A stretch of 33,982 nt of DNA, from contig NZ_JAUYQL010000044.1 of the NCBI RefSeq assembly GCF_030697305.1, positions 1 through 33,982 of the forward strand. The letters are read 5' to 3'. The stretch's first letter is position 1. Each line of letters opens with the position of its first letter. Under the pieces are notes generated by a model. It was not told where the DNA came from and searched no databases. It saw only the letters and a list, made by a program, of their open reading frames with translations. This DNA comes from Phenylobacterium sp. GTDB taxonomy: Bacteria > Pseudomonadota > Alphaproteobacteria > Caulobacterales > Caulobacteraceae. Below, one piece after another: positions 8,920-16,340 of this stretch. A program made the position numbers and the translations under genes.

Positions 8920-9729
8920 ATGGATGTGACCCCAGCGCCCGTCAACGGCGAGATCTCCGGCAACGTGCTGTTCTACACAAAGCCAGAACCGCTGAGCCGC
9001 GACCTGCACGGCAAGCTCGGCGTGAAGGGCGTGGAGGGGCCGTTCGCCTTCGCCAGCAAGGCTCACGCGGTGCCGCTGACCGTCGGTGAATTCCAACTGG
9101 CCGCAGTGACCGGCCCGATCATCTTCGTCGGCGACGAGAAGCTTCCGATCGCGGTGATGGGCCTGCGCGCCGACGAGAACATCTTCCTCAAGCCGGACGG
9201 TTCGTTCGAAGCGGGCATCTATGTGCCGGCCTACATCCGCCGCTACCCGTTCGTGTTCGCCAACGACGACCAGAACGGCCAGATGGTGCTGTGCATCGAT
9301 CGCGCCTCGAGCTTGATCGTCGAGGGCGGCGAGGCCGCGTTCTTCGACGAGAAGGGCGAGCCGACCGACTACACCAAGACCTGCATCGAGTTCTGCAACA
9401 ACTACGAGATGGAGCGCCAGCGCACGACGAACTTCGTCCAGCTGCTGCGCGCGCTCGACCTGTTCGAGCCGAAGGTCGCCAACTTCCAGGGGATGAACCC
9501 GGACGGGACGCTGAGCGAGCCGCAGAAGATCGCCGACTATTTCGGCGTGTCCGAAGAAAAGCTCGGCAAGCTCTCGCCCCAGCAACTGGCGGAACTGCGC
9601 GACAACGGCGCTCTGCCGCAGATCTACGCCCACTTGCAATCGCTGGTCGGCTGGGACCGGCTGGTGGCGCTGGCCATGGCCAAGGACACCCTGGCGCAGG
9701 CCCAATCGCCGTCTCCCGCCAACGCCTGA
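8920..9729 (+). CDS. SapC family protein
   Basis: A 269-residue protein matching the SapC family: an N-terminal GNVLFYTKPEPLS-type start, then FPIIF-like stretches around GPIIFVGDEKLPIAVMGL, IYVPAYIRRYPFVF, and a C-terminal half with RTTNFVQLLRALDLFEP. The family takes its name from a gene linked to S-layer protein in Campylobacter, but its biochemical role is not known. There is no signal peptide and no clear membrane segment, so it is probably cytoplasmic. The ATG at 8920 has GAAGG shortly upstream; the frame extends to a TTG at 8875 without good support. It is divergent from the MaoC gene and convergent, with a gap of 2 bp, with the next hot-dog gene. Confidence 0.88.
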   Translation: MDVTPAPVNGEISGNVLFYTKPEPLSRDLHGKLGVKGVEGPFAFASKAHAVPLTVGEFQLAAVTGPIIFVGDEKLPIAVMGLRADENIFLKPDGSFEAGIYVPAYIRRYPFVFANDDQNGQMVLCIDRASSLIVEGGEAAFFDEKGEPTDYTKTCIEFCNNYEMERQRTTNFVQLLRALDLFEPKVANFQGMNPDGTLSEPQKIADYFGVSEEKLGKLSPQQLAELRDNGALPQIYAHLQSLVGWDRLVALAMAKDTLAQAQSPSPANA

Positions 9730-9731
9730 GG

Positions 9732-10124
9732 CTAGCGGGAGAAGACACTCCGGGTCAGACACGAGAAGACCAGGCGGCCGGCTTCGTCCAACAGGTCGTG
9801 CTGGGCGATGACGATGCCCTTGCCGTCGCCCACCGGATCCTTGGCCATGACCGTCATGCGGCCGCGCAGGGTTTCGCCGGCGGGCGGATTGCGCATCCAG
9901 CGCACGGCGTCGACGCCCAGCCGCTTGGTCTGCGGCCAGGCGGCGCCCGCGGCGGCGTCCAGTCGGCTCCAGATCGCATAGACCATGGCGTCGGGCGCGC
10001 CGTGCTCGACCCCCCATCCGGGCGTGAACGCCTCGATGAAGGCCGCCAGGGCCGCCGGCTCTACGGGCGCGGAGCCCAGGTGGACCACCTGGCCGATCTG
10101 AATGTCGTCGAAAGGCGCAGGCAA
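9732..10124 (-). CDS. Small MaoC-like hot-dog domain protein
   Basis: A single hot-dog domain protein of about 130 residues, opening with FDDIQIGQVVHLGSAPVE and ending in SCLTRSVFSR. This pattern fits the MaoC-like/acyl-CoA thioesterase clan. I do not see the full hydratase D-x4-H motif, so the activity (thioesterase, non-catalytic subunit or other) is open. The start is uncertain. A TTG at 10124 has a perfect AGGGAG six bases upstream and begins right at the domain. An in-frame ATG at 10163 lacks a ribosome site and would add 13 residues. The frame extends still further upstream without homology. Confidence 0.72.
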   Translation of the reverse strand: MPAPFDDIQIGQVVHLGSAPVEPAALAAFIEAFTPGWGVEHGAPDAMVYAIWSRLDAAAGAAWPQTKRLGVDAVRWMRNPPAGETLRGRMTVMAKDPVGDGKGIVIAQHDLLDEAGRLVFSCLTRSVFSR

Positions 10125-10253
10125 TGGACGCTCCCTGATGATCGAACGTGATTCGAGGATCATGGCGGCGCGGCGGGTGAAGTCGAGCAGGCTTTGCGCC
10201 ACGAGGTCCTGGCCGCCATATAGGGGCCGACCTGCAGGAGCGCCGACGGCCAA

Positions 10254-12389
10254 ATGACGCGATTGTTCGCAAGCCTGGCGGCCACCGCGATTGTTCTCGG
10301 CGCTCTGGCCTGTGGACCCGCTCAAGCCGCCCCCGTCGACACCGGTCATCTGGTCGCCGAACTGGTCAGCGCCCAGACCAGCGTCTCGCCGGGCGGGACG
10401 GTGCGCGTCGCGCTGCGCCAGAAAATTGACAAGCGCTGGCACACCTATTGGCGCAACTCCGGCGATTCCGGCGAGGCCACCACGCTGGCCTGGACGCTGC
10501 CTCAGGGGTGGAGGGCCGGCGAGATCGTCTGGCCCGCACCGAGCCGCCAGCCCACCGGACCGCTGATGAACTACGGCTATGCGGGCGAGGTGCTGCTGCC
10601 GGTGGTCCTGACCGCGCCCGCGCAGACGCGCCCCGGCGACGTTGCGAAACTCTCGGTCGAGGCGAATTTCCTGGTCTGCGAGGAGATCTGCATTCCGGAA
10701 CAGGCGACGCTGACCCTCGAGCTACCGGTGACCGCGACGCCGGCCGCCGCCGATCCGCGCTGGGGCGCCGCGATCGCGCGCGCCGTCGCCGATGCGCCGA
10801 AGCCCGCCGGACTCGCCGCCGTCTTCGCGCCGCAGGGCGAGAAGGTGGCGTTGGCGGTCACGGGGCCCGCGCTGGCGGGTACGGCTGGCTCAGGCGCCTA
10901 TTTCTATCCGTTCGAGCGGACGGTGATCGACCACGCGCAGCCCCAGCCGGCGGAACTCGGGGCTCAGGGCCTAACGCTGACGCTGACCCCGGGGACGGCG
11001 TTCCAGGGCGGCGCCTCGCCTGCAAGCCTGGCCGGCGTGCTGTCGGTGGACGGCCGCGCATACGAGATCACGGCGACGCCTGGCCCAGCTCCAGCCGATG
11101 CGGCGGGCCTGGGCGCGCCGAAGCTCGCGGCCCCTGCGGCGGGGCCTGGCCTCGGATTGCCGTTGGCGGCGGCCTTTGCACTGCTCGGCGGACTGTTGCT
11201 GAACCTGATGCCCTGCGTGTTTCCGGTGCTGGCGATGAAGGCCGCGTCGTTGGCCGGTCATGCGCACGAGCCGGCGCAGGCGCGGCGACAGGGCGTAGCC
11301 TATGGCCTGGGCGTGCTGGCGACCTTCCTGGCGCTGGCCGGCGCGTTGATCGCCCTGAAGATGGCGGGGGCGGCGATCGGCTGGGGATTCCAGTTGCAGT
11401 CGCCGCCGGTGGTCGCGGCGCTGGCGCTGTTGATGCTGGCCGTGGCGCTTAATCTGTCGGGCGTATTCGAAGTCGGTTCGTCGTTGCAGGGCGTCGGCGC
11501 GCCGCTCGCCGCGCGTAGCGGGACCGCGGGCGCGTTTCTCACCGGGGCGTTGGCCGTGGTCGTCGCCGCGCCCTGCACCGCGCCGTTCATGGCGCCGGCG
11601 CTGGGCTGGGCGCTGACCCAGGGCCCTGTGGCGGCGCTCAGCGTCTTCCTGGCGTTGGGGCTTGGGTTCGCCACGCCGTTCGTCGCCATCGCCTTCGCGC
11701 CGGCTTTGCTGGCGAGGCTGCCGCGTCCAGGCGCGTGGATGGAGATGCTGCGCCGTGTGCTGGCGTTCCCGATGTACGGAGCGGCCGCCTGGCTCGCCTG
11801 GGTCCTGGCGCTGCAAGCCGGCGATACGGCGCTGGCCGGCCTGCTGGCGGCCGCGGTCGCCCTGGCGTTCGCCGGCTGGCTGGCCGGCCATGCGCAGCGC
11901 CGTCGGATGGCGGGGAAAGCCGCGAGCGGTTTCACCGGCCTGGCGTTGGCGGCCTGCGCGGCGGCCCTCGCCCTGGCGCTCTGGCCAGCGCTGCACGATG
12001 TCGCGCCAGCGTCTCAGGCGAGCGCCGGCGGGTCGGGTGCGCCTTATGAAGCCTATTCCCCGCAACGCCTGGCTCAGGCGCGCGCCGAGGGGCGGCCGGT
12101 GTTCGTCAATTTCACCGCCGCATGGTGCGTGACGTGTCAGGTGAATGAGCGCGTCGCCCTGTCGCGCGCTGCTGTCGCCCAGGCCTTTGCGCGCACCGGC
12201 GCGGTCTATCTGAAAGCCGACTGGACGCGGAAGGACGCGGAGATCGCCGCGGAACTTGGCCGCTATGGCCGCGCCGGCGTGCCGCTGTATCTGATGTACG
12301 ACGCCAAGGGCGGCGCGCCGCGCATCCTGCCGCAAATCCTCACCGAGGGCGGGGTGATCCGCGCCCTGGACCGCGCCAAGAAGGGCTGA
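10254..12389 (+). CDS. dsbD: DsbD-type protein-disulfide reductase
   Basis: A 711-residue envelope protein that carries electrons from cytoplasmic thioredoxin across the inner membrane to periplasmic thiol proteins. Order of parts: signal peptide (1-25); a periplasmic N-terminal domain with a Cys pair in FLVCEEICIPEQ (C142, C146); a polytopic membrane domain (about 295-570) whose two membrane cysteines sit in NLMPCVFPVL and APCTAPFMAP; and a C-terminal thioredoxin-like domain with WCVTC (C625, C628). All three redox pairs of DsbD are therefore present. The length is longer than E. coli DsbD, as is usual in alphaproteobacteria. The ATG at 10254 has an AGGAG 14 bases before it, a loose spacing. 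It might feed reductant to the exported MsrA nearby; that is inference. The stop touches the convergent gene that follows. Confidence 0.9.
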   Translation: MTRLFASLAATAIVLGALACGPAQAAPVDTGHLVAELVSAQTSVSPGGTVRVALRQKIDKRWHTYWRNSGDSGEATTLAWTLPQGWRAGEIVWPAPSRQPTGPLMNYGYAGEVLLPVVLTAPAQTRPGDVAKLSVEANFLVCEEICIPEQATLTLELPVTATPAAADPRWGAAIARAVADAPKPAGLAAVFAPQGEKVALAVTGPALAGTAGSGAYFYPFERTVIDHAQPQPAELGAQGLTLTLTPGTAFQGGASPASLAGVLSVDGRAYEITATPGPAPADAAGLGAPKLAAPAAGPGLGLPLAAAFALLGGLLLNLMPCVFPVLAMKAASLAGHAHEPAQARRQGVAYGLGVLATFLALAGALIALKMAGAAIGWGFQLQSPPVVAALALLMLAVALNLSGVFEVGSSLQGVGAPLAARSGTAGAFLTGALAVVVAAPCTAPFMAPALGWALTQGPVAALSVFLALGLGFATPFVAIAFAPALLARLPRPGAWMEMLRRVLAFPMYGAAAWLAWVLALQAGDTALAGLLAAAVALAFAGWLAGHAQRRRMAGKAASGFTGLALAACAAALALALWPALHDVAPASQASAGGSGAPYEAYSPQRLAQARAEGRPVFVNFTAAWCVTCQVNERVALSRAAVAQAFARTGAVYLKADWTRKDAEIAAELGRYGRAGVPLYLMYDAKGGAPRILPQILTEGGVIRALDRAKKG

Positions 12390-12842
12390 CTAGACCGGCG
12401 GGCGCGGCGGCGAGGTGATCACCTCGACGTTGTCGTTGAGCAGGTAGACGAGGTCCTGCAGCGCCTGGACGCGGTCGTTACCGCTGGCCGCGGTGACCGC
12501 CTGGAGTTTCAGCGGCAGGTCCTCGGAGATCCCTTTCAGGATGCACTTGAGGTCGCCGTCCGTGCCGCGCTCGCGCAGGGTCACGTGGCCCTTCATGTCC
12601 AGGTCGCTGAGCTCCTTGATCCGCTGGGCGAAGTCGCCGGGCAGGGGCTTGTTCTTCTCCGCGGCGCCGGCCTCGCCGCGCAGGCGGGTTGCGCGCGCGA
12701 CGATGTCGGCGAACAGCGGCTCGTAGGCGACGGCGCCGGCGGGCGCGCTCGGCTCGGGACTGAGCGGCGCTGGCGTCGCGGCGCCGGGCGTGGCGGCGGC
12801 CAGCCAGAGCACGGCGGTCACGGCGAGATCTGCGCAGGACAT
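12390..12842 (-). CDS. Small exported protein of unknown function
   Basis: I do not recognise this 150-residue protein. From the ATG at 12842 (GGAAGG about 9 bases upstream) it has a plausible signal peptide of about 22 residues ending in an Ala/Thr/Pro-rich stretch (PGAATPAPL). A hydrophilic, helical-looking body follows, with DFAQRIKELSDLDMKGHVTL, a single cysteine in LKCILKGISEDL, and LVYLLNDNVEVI near the end. It is likely periplasmic. Codon use is normal for the window. Its stop lies immediately next to the dsbD stop, in convergent orientation, and it is divergent from pgi. The upstream extension of the frame to 12887 has no support. Confidence 0.7.
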   Translation of the reverse strand: MSCADLAVTAVLWLAAATPGAATPAPLSPEPSAPAGAVAYEPLFADIVARATRLRGEAGAAEKNKPLPGDFAQRIKELSDLDMKGHVTLRERGTDGDLKCILKGISEDLPLKLQAVTAASGNDRVQALQDLVYLLNDNVEVITSPPRPPV

Positions 12843-12936
12843 GAGGGAACGCCTTCCATCCGAGGAACGAGACTTCCAATCCCGCATTTGCTACCGCCGC
12901 ATGGTAAACGCCAGCCTAGCGGGAACGCATTCGCCC

Positions 12937-14553
12937 ATGTCCGACGCCAAGGCCGCCTGGGCCGAGCTCGCCCGCACCGCCGCCCATGACGGGCGGTCCC
13001 GCATCGAAAGCCTGTTCGCCGGCGACCCGGCGCGGCTGGACCGCCTGACCTTCGACGCCGCCGGTCTGCACGTCGACCTGTCGAAGCAACCCTGGTCGCA
13101 AGCTGGGGTCGAGGCCGCGATCGGCCTCGCCCGCGCCGCCGACGTCGAAGGCGCGCGGACGCGGCTGATCGCCGGCGACGTGGTCAACACCTCCGAGGGC
13201 CGCGCCGCCCAGCACATGGCGCTGCGTGCGCCGGCCGGCGCGCGGTTCGAGGTTGCGGGGGAGGCGGTGTCGCCCCTGGTCGACGCCGGTCGCGCCACCA
13301 TGTGGCGGTTCGTCGATGAGATCCGTTCGGGCGCGCGCGCCGGGGCCGGGGGGGCGCCGTTCCGCGCTGTGGTGCACATCGGCATCGGCGGGTCGGACCT
13401 GGGGCCGCGGCTCGTGTGGGAGGCGCTGGCTCCCATCGAGCCGGACATCGACCTGCGGTTCGCGGCCAATGTCGATCCGTCGGAGATGAGCGCCGCCCTG
13501 GCCGGGCTGAACCCGCAGGACACGCTGGTCGTCGTGGTCTCCAAGACCTTCACCACGCAAGAGACGCTGGCCAACGCCGAGATCGCCCGCGCGTGGCTGC
13601 GCGCGAGCCTGGGCCACGCGGGCGACGCCCATCTTGTGGCGGTGTCCGCCGCGCCCGCTGTCGCCCAGGCGTTCGGCGTGCCGGCCGACCAGGTGTTCGC
13701 CTTCTGGGACTGGGTCGGTGGGCGCTTCTCCGTGTGGTCTGCGGTGGGCCTATCGTGCGCCATCGCGCTTGGGCACGAGATCTTCCAGCACTTCCTCGCC
13801 GGCGCGGCGCAGATGGACGCGCACTTCGCCTCTGCGCCTTTGGAGGAGAACCTGCCGGTGATGCTGGCGCTGGCGCACGTGTTCAACCGCAACGGCCTGG
13901 GGCGCACCGTCCGCGCCGTCGTCCCCTATGCGCGGCGGCTGCGCCTGCTGCCGGATTTCCTCCAACAGCTAGAGATGGAGTCCAACGGCAAGCGGGTCGA
14001 CGCCGTCGGACGGCCCGTCGCGCAGGCCACCGCCGCAGCGGTGTTCGGCGGCGCCGGGACCAACGTCCAGCACGCCTTCTTCCAGCTCCTGCACCAGGGG
14101 ACGGACGTGATCCCGGTGGACATCGTCGCCGTGCATCGCGCTCGCGACGACAGCGAAGGGCGGCAGGCCAAGCTGCTGGCCAACGCCGTCGCCCAGGCCG
14201 AGGCGTTGATGGTCGGTCGCACCGAGGCTGACGTGCGCCAGCAACTTCAGGCGCAAGGCGCCGCGCAATCGCAGATCGATGCGCTGGCTCCGCAGCGCGC
14301 CTTCCCGGGCGACCGTCCGTCGAGTTTCATCCTGCTGGAGCGGCTGACGCCCGAGACCCTGGGGGCGTTGATCGCGCTCTATGAGCACAAGACCTTCGTC
14401 GAGGGCGTGCTGTGGGGGATCAACAGCTTCGACCAGTGGGGTGTGGAGCTGGGCAAGAGCCTGGCCGGCCGGGTCTTGGCCGAACTGGAGGGCGGGCCGA
14501 GCGGCACGCACGATCCGTCGACGGCGGCGCTGATCCGTCGCCTGAAGGACTAG
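12937..14553 (+). CDS. pgi: Glucose-6-phosphate isomerase
   Basis: A 538-residue cytoplasmic enzyme that interconverts glucose-6-phosphate and fructose-6-phosphate. Phosphate-binding and family motifs are clear: GIGGSDLGPRLVWEAL, VSKTFTTQETLANA, and FWDWVGGRFSVWSAVGL. The catalytic Glu lies in QLEMESNGKRVD, the catalytic His in LLHQGTDVIPVD, and the Lys signature is WGINSFDQWGVELGK. The length is that of bacterial Pgi. The ATG at 12937 is taken as the start; an in-frame ATG at 12901 would add 12 residues but has no ribosome site. The gene is not followed by an obvious intrinsic terminator before the his leader. Confidence 0.96.
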   Translation: MSDAKAAWAELARTAAHDGRSRIESLFAGDPARLDRLTFDAAGLHVDLSKQPWSQAGVEAAIGLARAADVEGARTRLIAGDVVNTSEGRAAQHMALRAPAGARFEVAGEAVSPLVDAGRATMWRFVDEIRSGARAGAGGAPFRAVVHIGIGGSDLGPRLVWEALAPIEPDIDLRFAANVDPSEMSAALAGLNPQDTLVVVVSKTFTTQETLANAEIARAWLRASLGHAGDAHLVAVSAAPAVAQAFGVPADQVFAFWDWVGGRFSVWSAVGLSCAIALGHEIFQHFLAGAAQMDAHFASAPLEENLPVMLALAHVFNRNGLGRTVRAVVPYARRLRLLPDFLQQLEMESNGKRVDAVGRPVAQATAAAVFGGAGTNVQHAFFQLLHQGTDVIPVDIVAVHRARDDSEGRQAKLLANAVAQAEALMVGRTEADVRQQLQAQGAAQSQIDALAPQRAFPGDRPSSFILLERLTPETLGALIALYEHKTFVEGVLWGINSFDQWGVELGKSLAGRVLAELEGGPSGTHDPSTAALIRRLKD

Positions 14554-14566
14554 GCCCGCCCCAAGG

Positions 14567-14606
14567 GACTCGTTTTCTTCACAAACCGCGACTATAGAGG
14601 CGCGCA
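14567..14606 (+). promoter_or_regulatory. Candidate promoter of the his leader and hisSZG operon
   Basis: TATAGA at 14593-14598 resembles a -10 box; the -35 region (around CGTTTT at 14571-14576) is poor. Transcription starting 7-8 bases after the -10 box would begin at or next to the ATG at 14606, making the leader peptide mRNA leaderless, which is common in Caulobacter relatives. A GANTC site (GACTC, 14567-14571) lies at the upstream edge. The position is inferred from sequence only. Confidence 0.4.
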
Positions 14607-14680
14607 TGTTTTCGCGCGCGCATCATGGCCATCACCATCCGACCCGCTTCGGCGGGGGCGGCCGGGATCGCATGCGCTGA
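14606..14680 (+). CDS. hisL: Histidine leader peptide (attenuator peptide)
   Basis: A 24-codon reading frame, ATG at 14606 to TGA at 14678-14680, 176 bp before hisS. It begins MFSRA and continues HHGHHHP, so five of six consecutive codons (14621-14638) are histidine; four of the five are CAT although the region is very GC-rich. The remainder (TRFGGGGRDRMR) is encoded by sequence that also forms RNA hairpins. A histidine run in a short frame ahead of hisS-hisZ-hisG is the hallmark of ribosome-mediated attenuation known from enterobacterial hisL. No ribosome site is visible, but the ATG may be the transcript's first codon. The peptide itself probably has no function; stalling at the His codons would be the signal. 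Confidence 0.8.
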   Translation: MFSRAHHGHHHPTRFGGGGRDRMR

Positions 14681-14723
14681 CGCGACTTCCCCGAGCTTCG
14701 CCCCCCGCCCGCTGGGACGGGGC
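14643..14723 (+). promoter_or_regulatory. Alternative hairpins of a his attenuator
   Basis: Four segments can pair in sequence. Segment 1 (14643-14647, CCCGC) pairs with 14652-14656 (GCGGG) across a UUCG tetraloop, five bases after the last His codon. Segment 2 (14651-14660, GGCGGGGGCG) can instead pair with segment 3 (14699-14709, CGCCCCCCGCC) over 10 bp with one bulge. Segment 3 can pair with segment 4 (GCCCC 14700-14704 with GGGGC 14719-14723, and CCC 14708-14710 with GGG 14714-14716). A ribosome stalled on His codons would cover segment 1 and free 2 to pair with 3. A ribosome reaching the stop would cover 2 and let 3 pair with 4. The last hairpin is followed only by CTTA, not a U-run, so termination may need Rho or the effect may be on translation. 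Confidence 0.6.
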
Positions 14724-14855
14724 TTAGGCGAACGCGCAAGGCTCCATCCCTCCGGCCCGCCCATGCAGACTGGACCATCCGATGGATTTCGACGCCCCTC
14801 CAAACCTGAGACGCCGCGGCTTGCCGGCCCCTGGCGCATGGACTAAGCGCGCGCC

Positions 14856-16340
14856 ATGACCGACGACCCCGCACAGACGGCCGCAAGGCCGCAGGCCCGC
14901 GCCCCGCGCGGCTTCAACGACCGGCGCGCCCGCGACCTGCTGGGCGAGCGCCGCCTGCTGGCCGCGGTGACCTCGGTCTATGAACGCTATGGCTTCGAGC
15001 CCCTGGACACCGGCGCGTTCGAGTACGCCGACGCGCTGGGCAAGTTCCTGCCTGACGCCGATCGCCCGAACGAGGGCGTGTTCTCGCTACAGGACGACGA
15101 CGATCAGTGGATCGCGCTGCGCTATGACCTGACCGCGCCCCTGGCCCGTTTCGCGGCCCAGAACTGGGAGACGCTGCCCAAGCCGTTCCGGCGCTACGCT
15201 GCCGGGCCGGTGTGGCGCAACGAGAAGCCTGGCCCGGGCCGATTCCGGGAGTTCGTCCAGTGCGACGCGGACACCGTGGGCTCTGCGCGACCTGAAGCCG
15301 ACGCCGAGATCATCGCCATGGCGGTGGAGGGTCTGGCCGCGGCGGGGCTGCCGGCCGACGCCTATGTGATCAAGATCAACAACCGCAAACTGCTCAACGG
15401 CGTGCTGGCCGCCGCCGGCGTGCGTGACGAGGGCCAGAAGCTGGCGGTGCTGCGCGCGGTGGACAAGCTGGACCGCCTGGGCGCGGAAGGCGTGCGCCTG
15501 CTGCTGGGCGAAGGGCGGCTGGACGAGTCGGGCGCGTTCACCAAGGGCGCCGGCCTGGCGCCGGCCGCTGTGGACTCGGTGGTCGCCTTCACTGAAGCCG
15601 GTGGCGGCGTCCGCTCGCAGGTGCTGGACCGCCTGTCGCAAGTCATCGGCGGTTCGGAGGAGGGCGAGGCGGGCCTGCAGGAATTGGCCGCCATCGATCG
15701 CGCGCTCGCCGGACTGGGCGTGGCCGAGGCGGCCGCGACCTTCGATCCGTCGGTGGTGCGCGGCCTGGAGTACTACACCGGCCCCGTGTTCGAGGCCGAG
15801 CTGCTGCTACAGACCCTGGACGAGAAGGGCGATGCGATGCGCTTCGGCTCGATCGGCGGCGGCGGGCGATACGACGATCTAGTGGCGCGGTTCACCGGCC
15901 AGCAGACCCCGGCCACCGGCTTCTCGTTCGGGGTGTCGCGGTTGTCAGCGGCGCTGCGCGCGGCCGGTCGCGACGGGGCGGCGGACGCCCGCGGGCCCGT
16001 GGTGATAATCAACTTCGACGCGGCCCGGATGGGCGACTACTTCGCGATGGCGGGCGAGCTTCGGGCCGCCGGCATACCGACCGAGGTCTATCTCGGAACC
16101 TCCGGCATGCGCCCGCAGATGAAGTACGCCGACCGCAGGCTGTCGCCCGCCGCGGTGATCGTCGGCGAGGACGAGTTCCAGGCCGGCACGGTGACCATCA
16201 AGGATCTGGATCTGGGCCGCCAGTTGTCCGCCGGCGTCACCGACAACGCCGCCTGGCGCGAGCAGCGGCCGGGCCAGCTGAACGTGCCGCGCGACCAACT
16301 GGTCGCGGAGATCCGCCGCATCCTTGGGGCCGCGTCGTGA
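14856..16340 (+). CDS. hisS: Histidyl-tRNA synthetase (alphaproteobacterial type)
   Basis: A 494-residue class II aminoacyl-tRNA synthetase that charges tRNA-His. Visible motifs: motif 2 as GPVWRNEKPGPGRFREF followed by VQCDAD; the HisRS-specific VVRGLEYYTGPVFE with Arg302; motif 3 region GGGGRYDDL and GFSFGVSRL; and a C-terminal anticodon-binding domain from about residue 385. The motif 2 wording and the Asp where many HisRS have Glu agree with the divergent HisRS of many alphaproteobacteria. That lineage is known to have lost the extra G-1 base of tRNA-His. The ATG at 14856 is the first good start after the leader region. It overlaps hisZ by 4 bp (GTGA). Its position under a histidine leader means that histidine shortage should raise synthetase level. 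Confidence 0.95.
   Translation: MTDDPAQTAARPQARAPRGFNDRRARDLLGERRLLAAVTSVYERYGFEPLDTGAFEYADALGKFLPDADRPNEGVFSLQDDDDQWIALRYDLTAPLARFAAQNWETLPKPFRRYAAGPVWRNEKPGPGRFREFVQCDADTVGSARPEADAEIIAMAVEGLAAAGLPADAYVIKINNRKLLNGVLAAAGVRDEGQKLAVLRAVDKLDRLGAEGVRLLLGEGRLDESGAFTKGAGLAPAAVDSVVAFTEAGGGVRSQVLDRLSQVIGGSEEGEAGLQELAAIDRALAGLGVAEAAATFDPSVVRGLEYYTGPVFEAELLLQTLDEKGDAMRFGSIGGGGRYDDLVARFTGQQTPATGFSFGVSRLSAALRAAGRDGAADARGPVVIINFDAARMGDYFAMAGELRAAGIPTEVYLGTSGMRPQMKYADRRLSPAAVIVGEDEFQAGTVTIKDLDLGRQLSAGVTDNAAWREQRPGQLNVPRDQLVAEIRRILGAAS

Noticed and set aside
8590..10272. 560-codon open frame on the minus strand across the SapC gene
   Set aside because: Only its first portion has odd composition, and it lies opposite a conserved SapC frame and partly opposite the MaoC promoter; no family similarity.
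14625..14846. 73-codon open frame upstream of hisS
   Set aside because: It overlaps the histidine leader in another frame, has no ribosome site and a random Pro/Arg/Gly-rich composition. The leader frame explains the region better.
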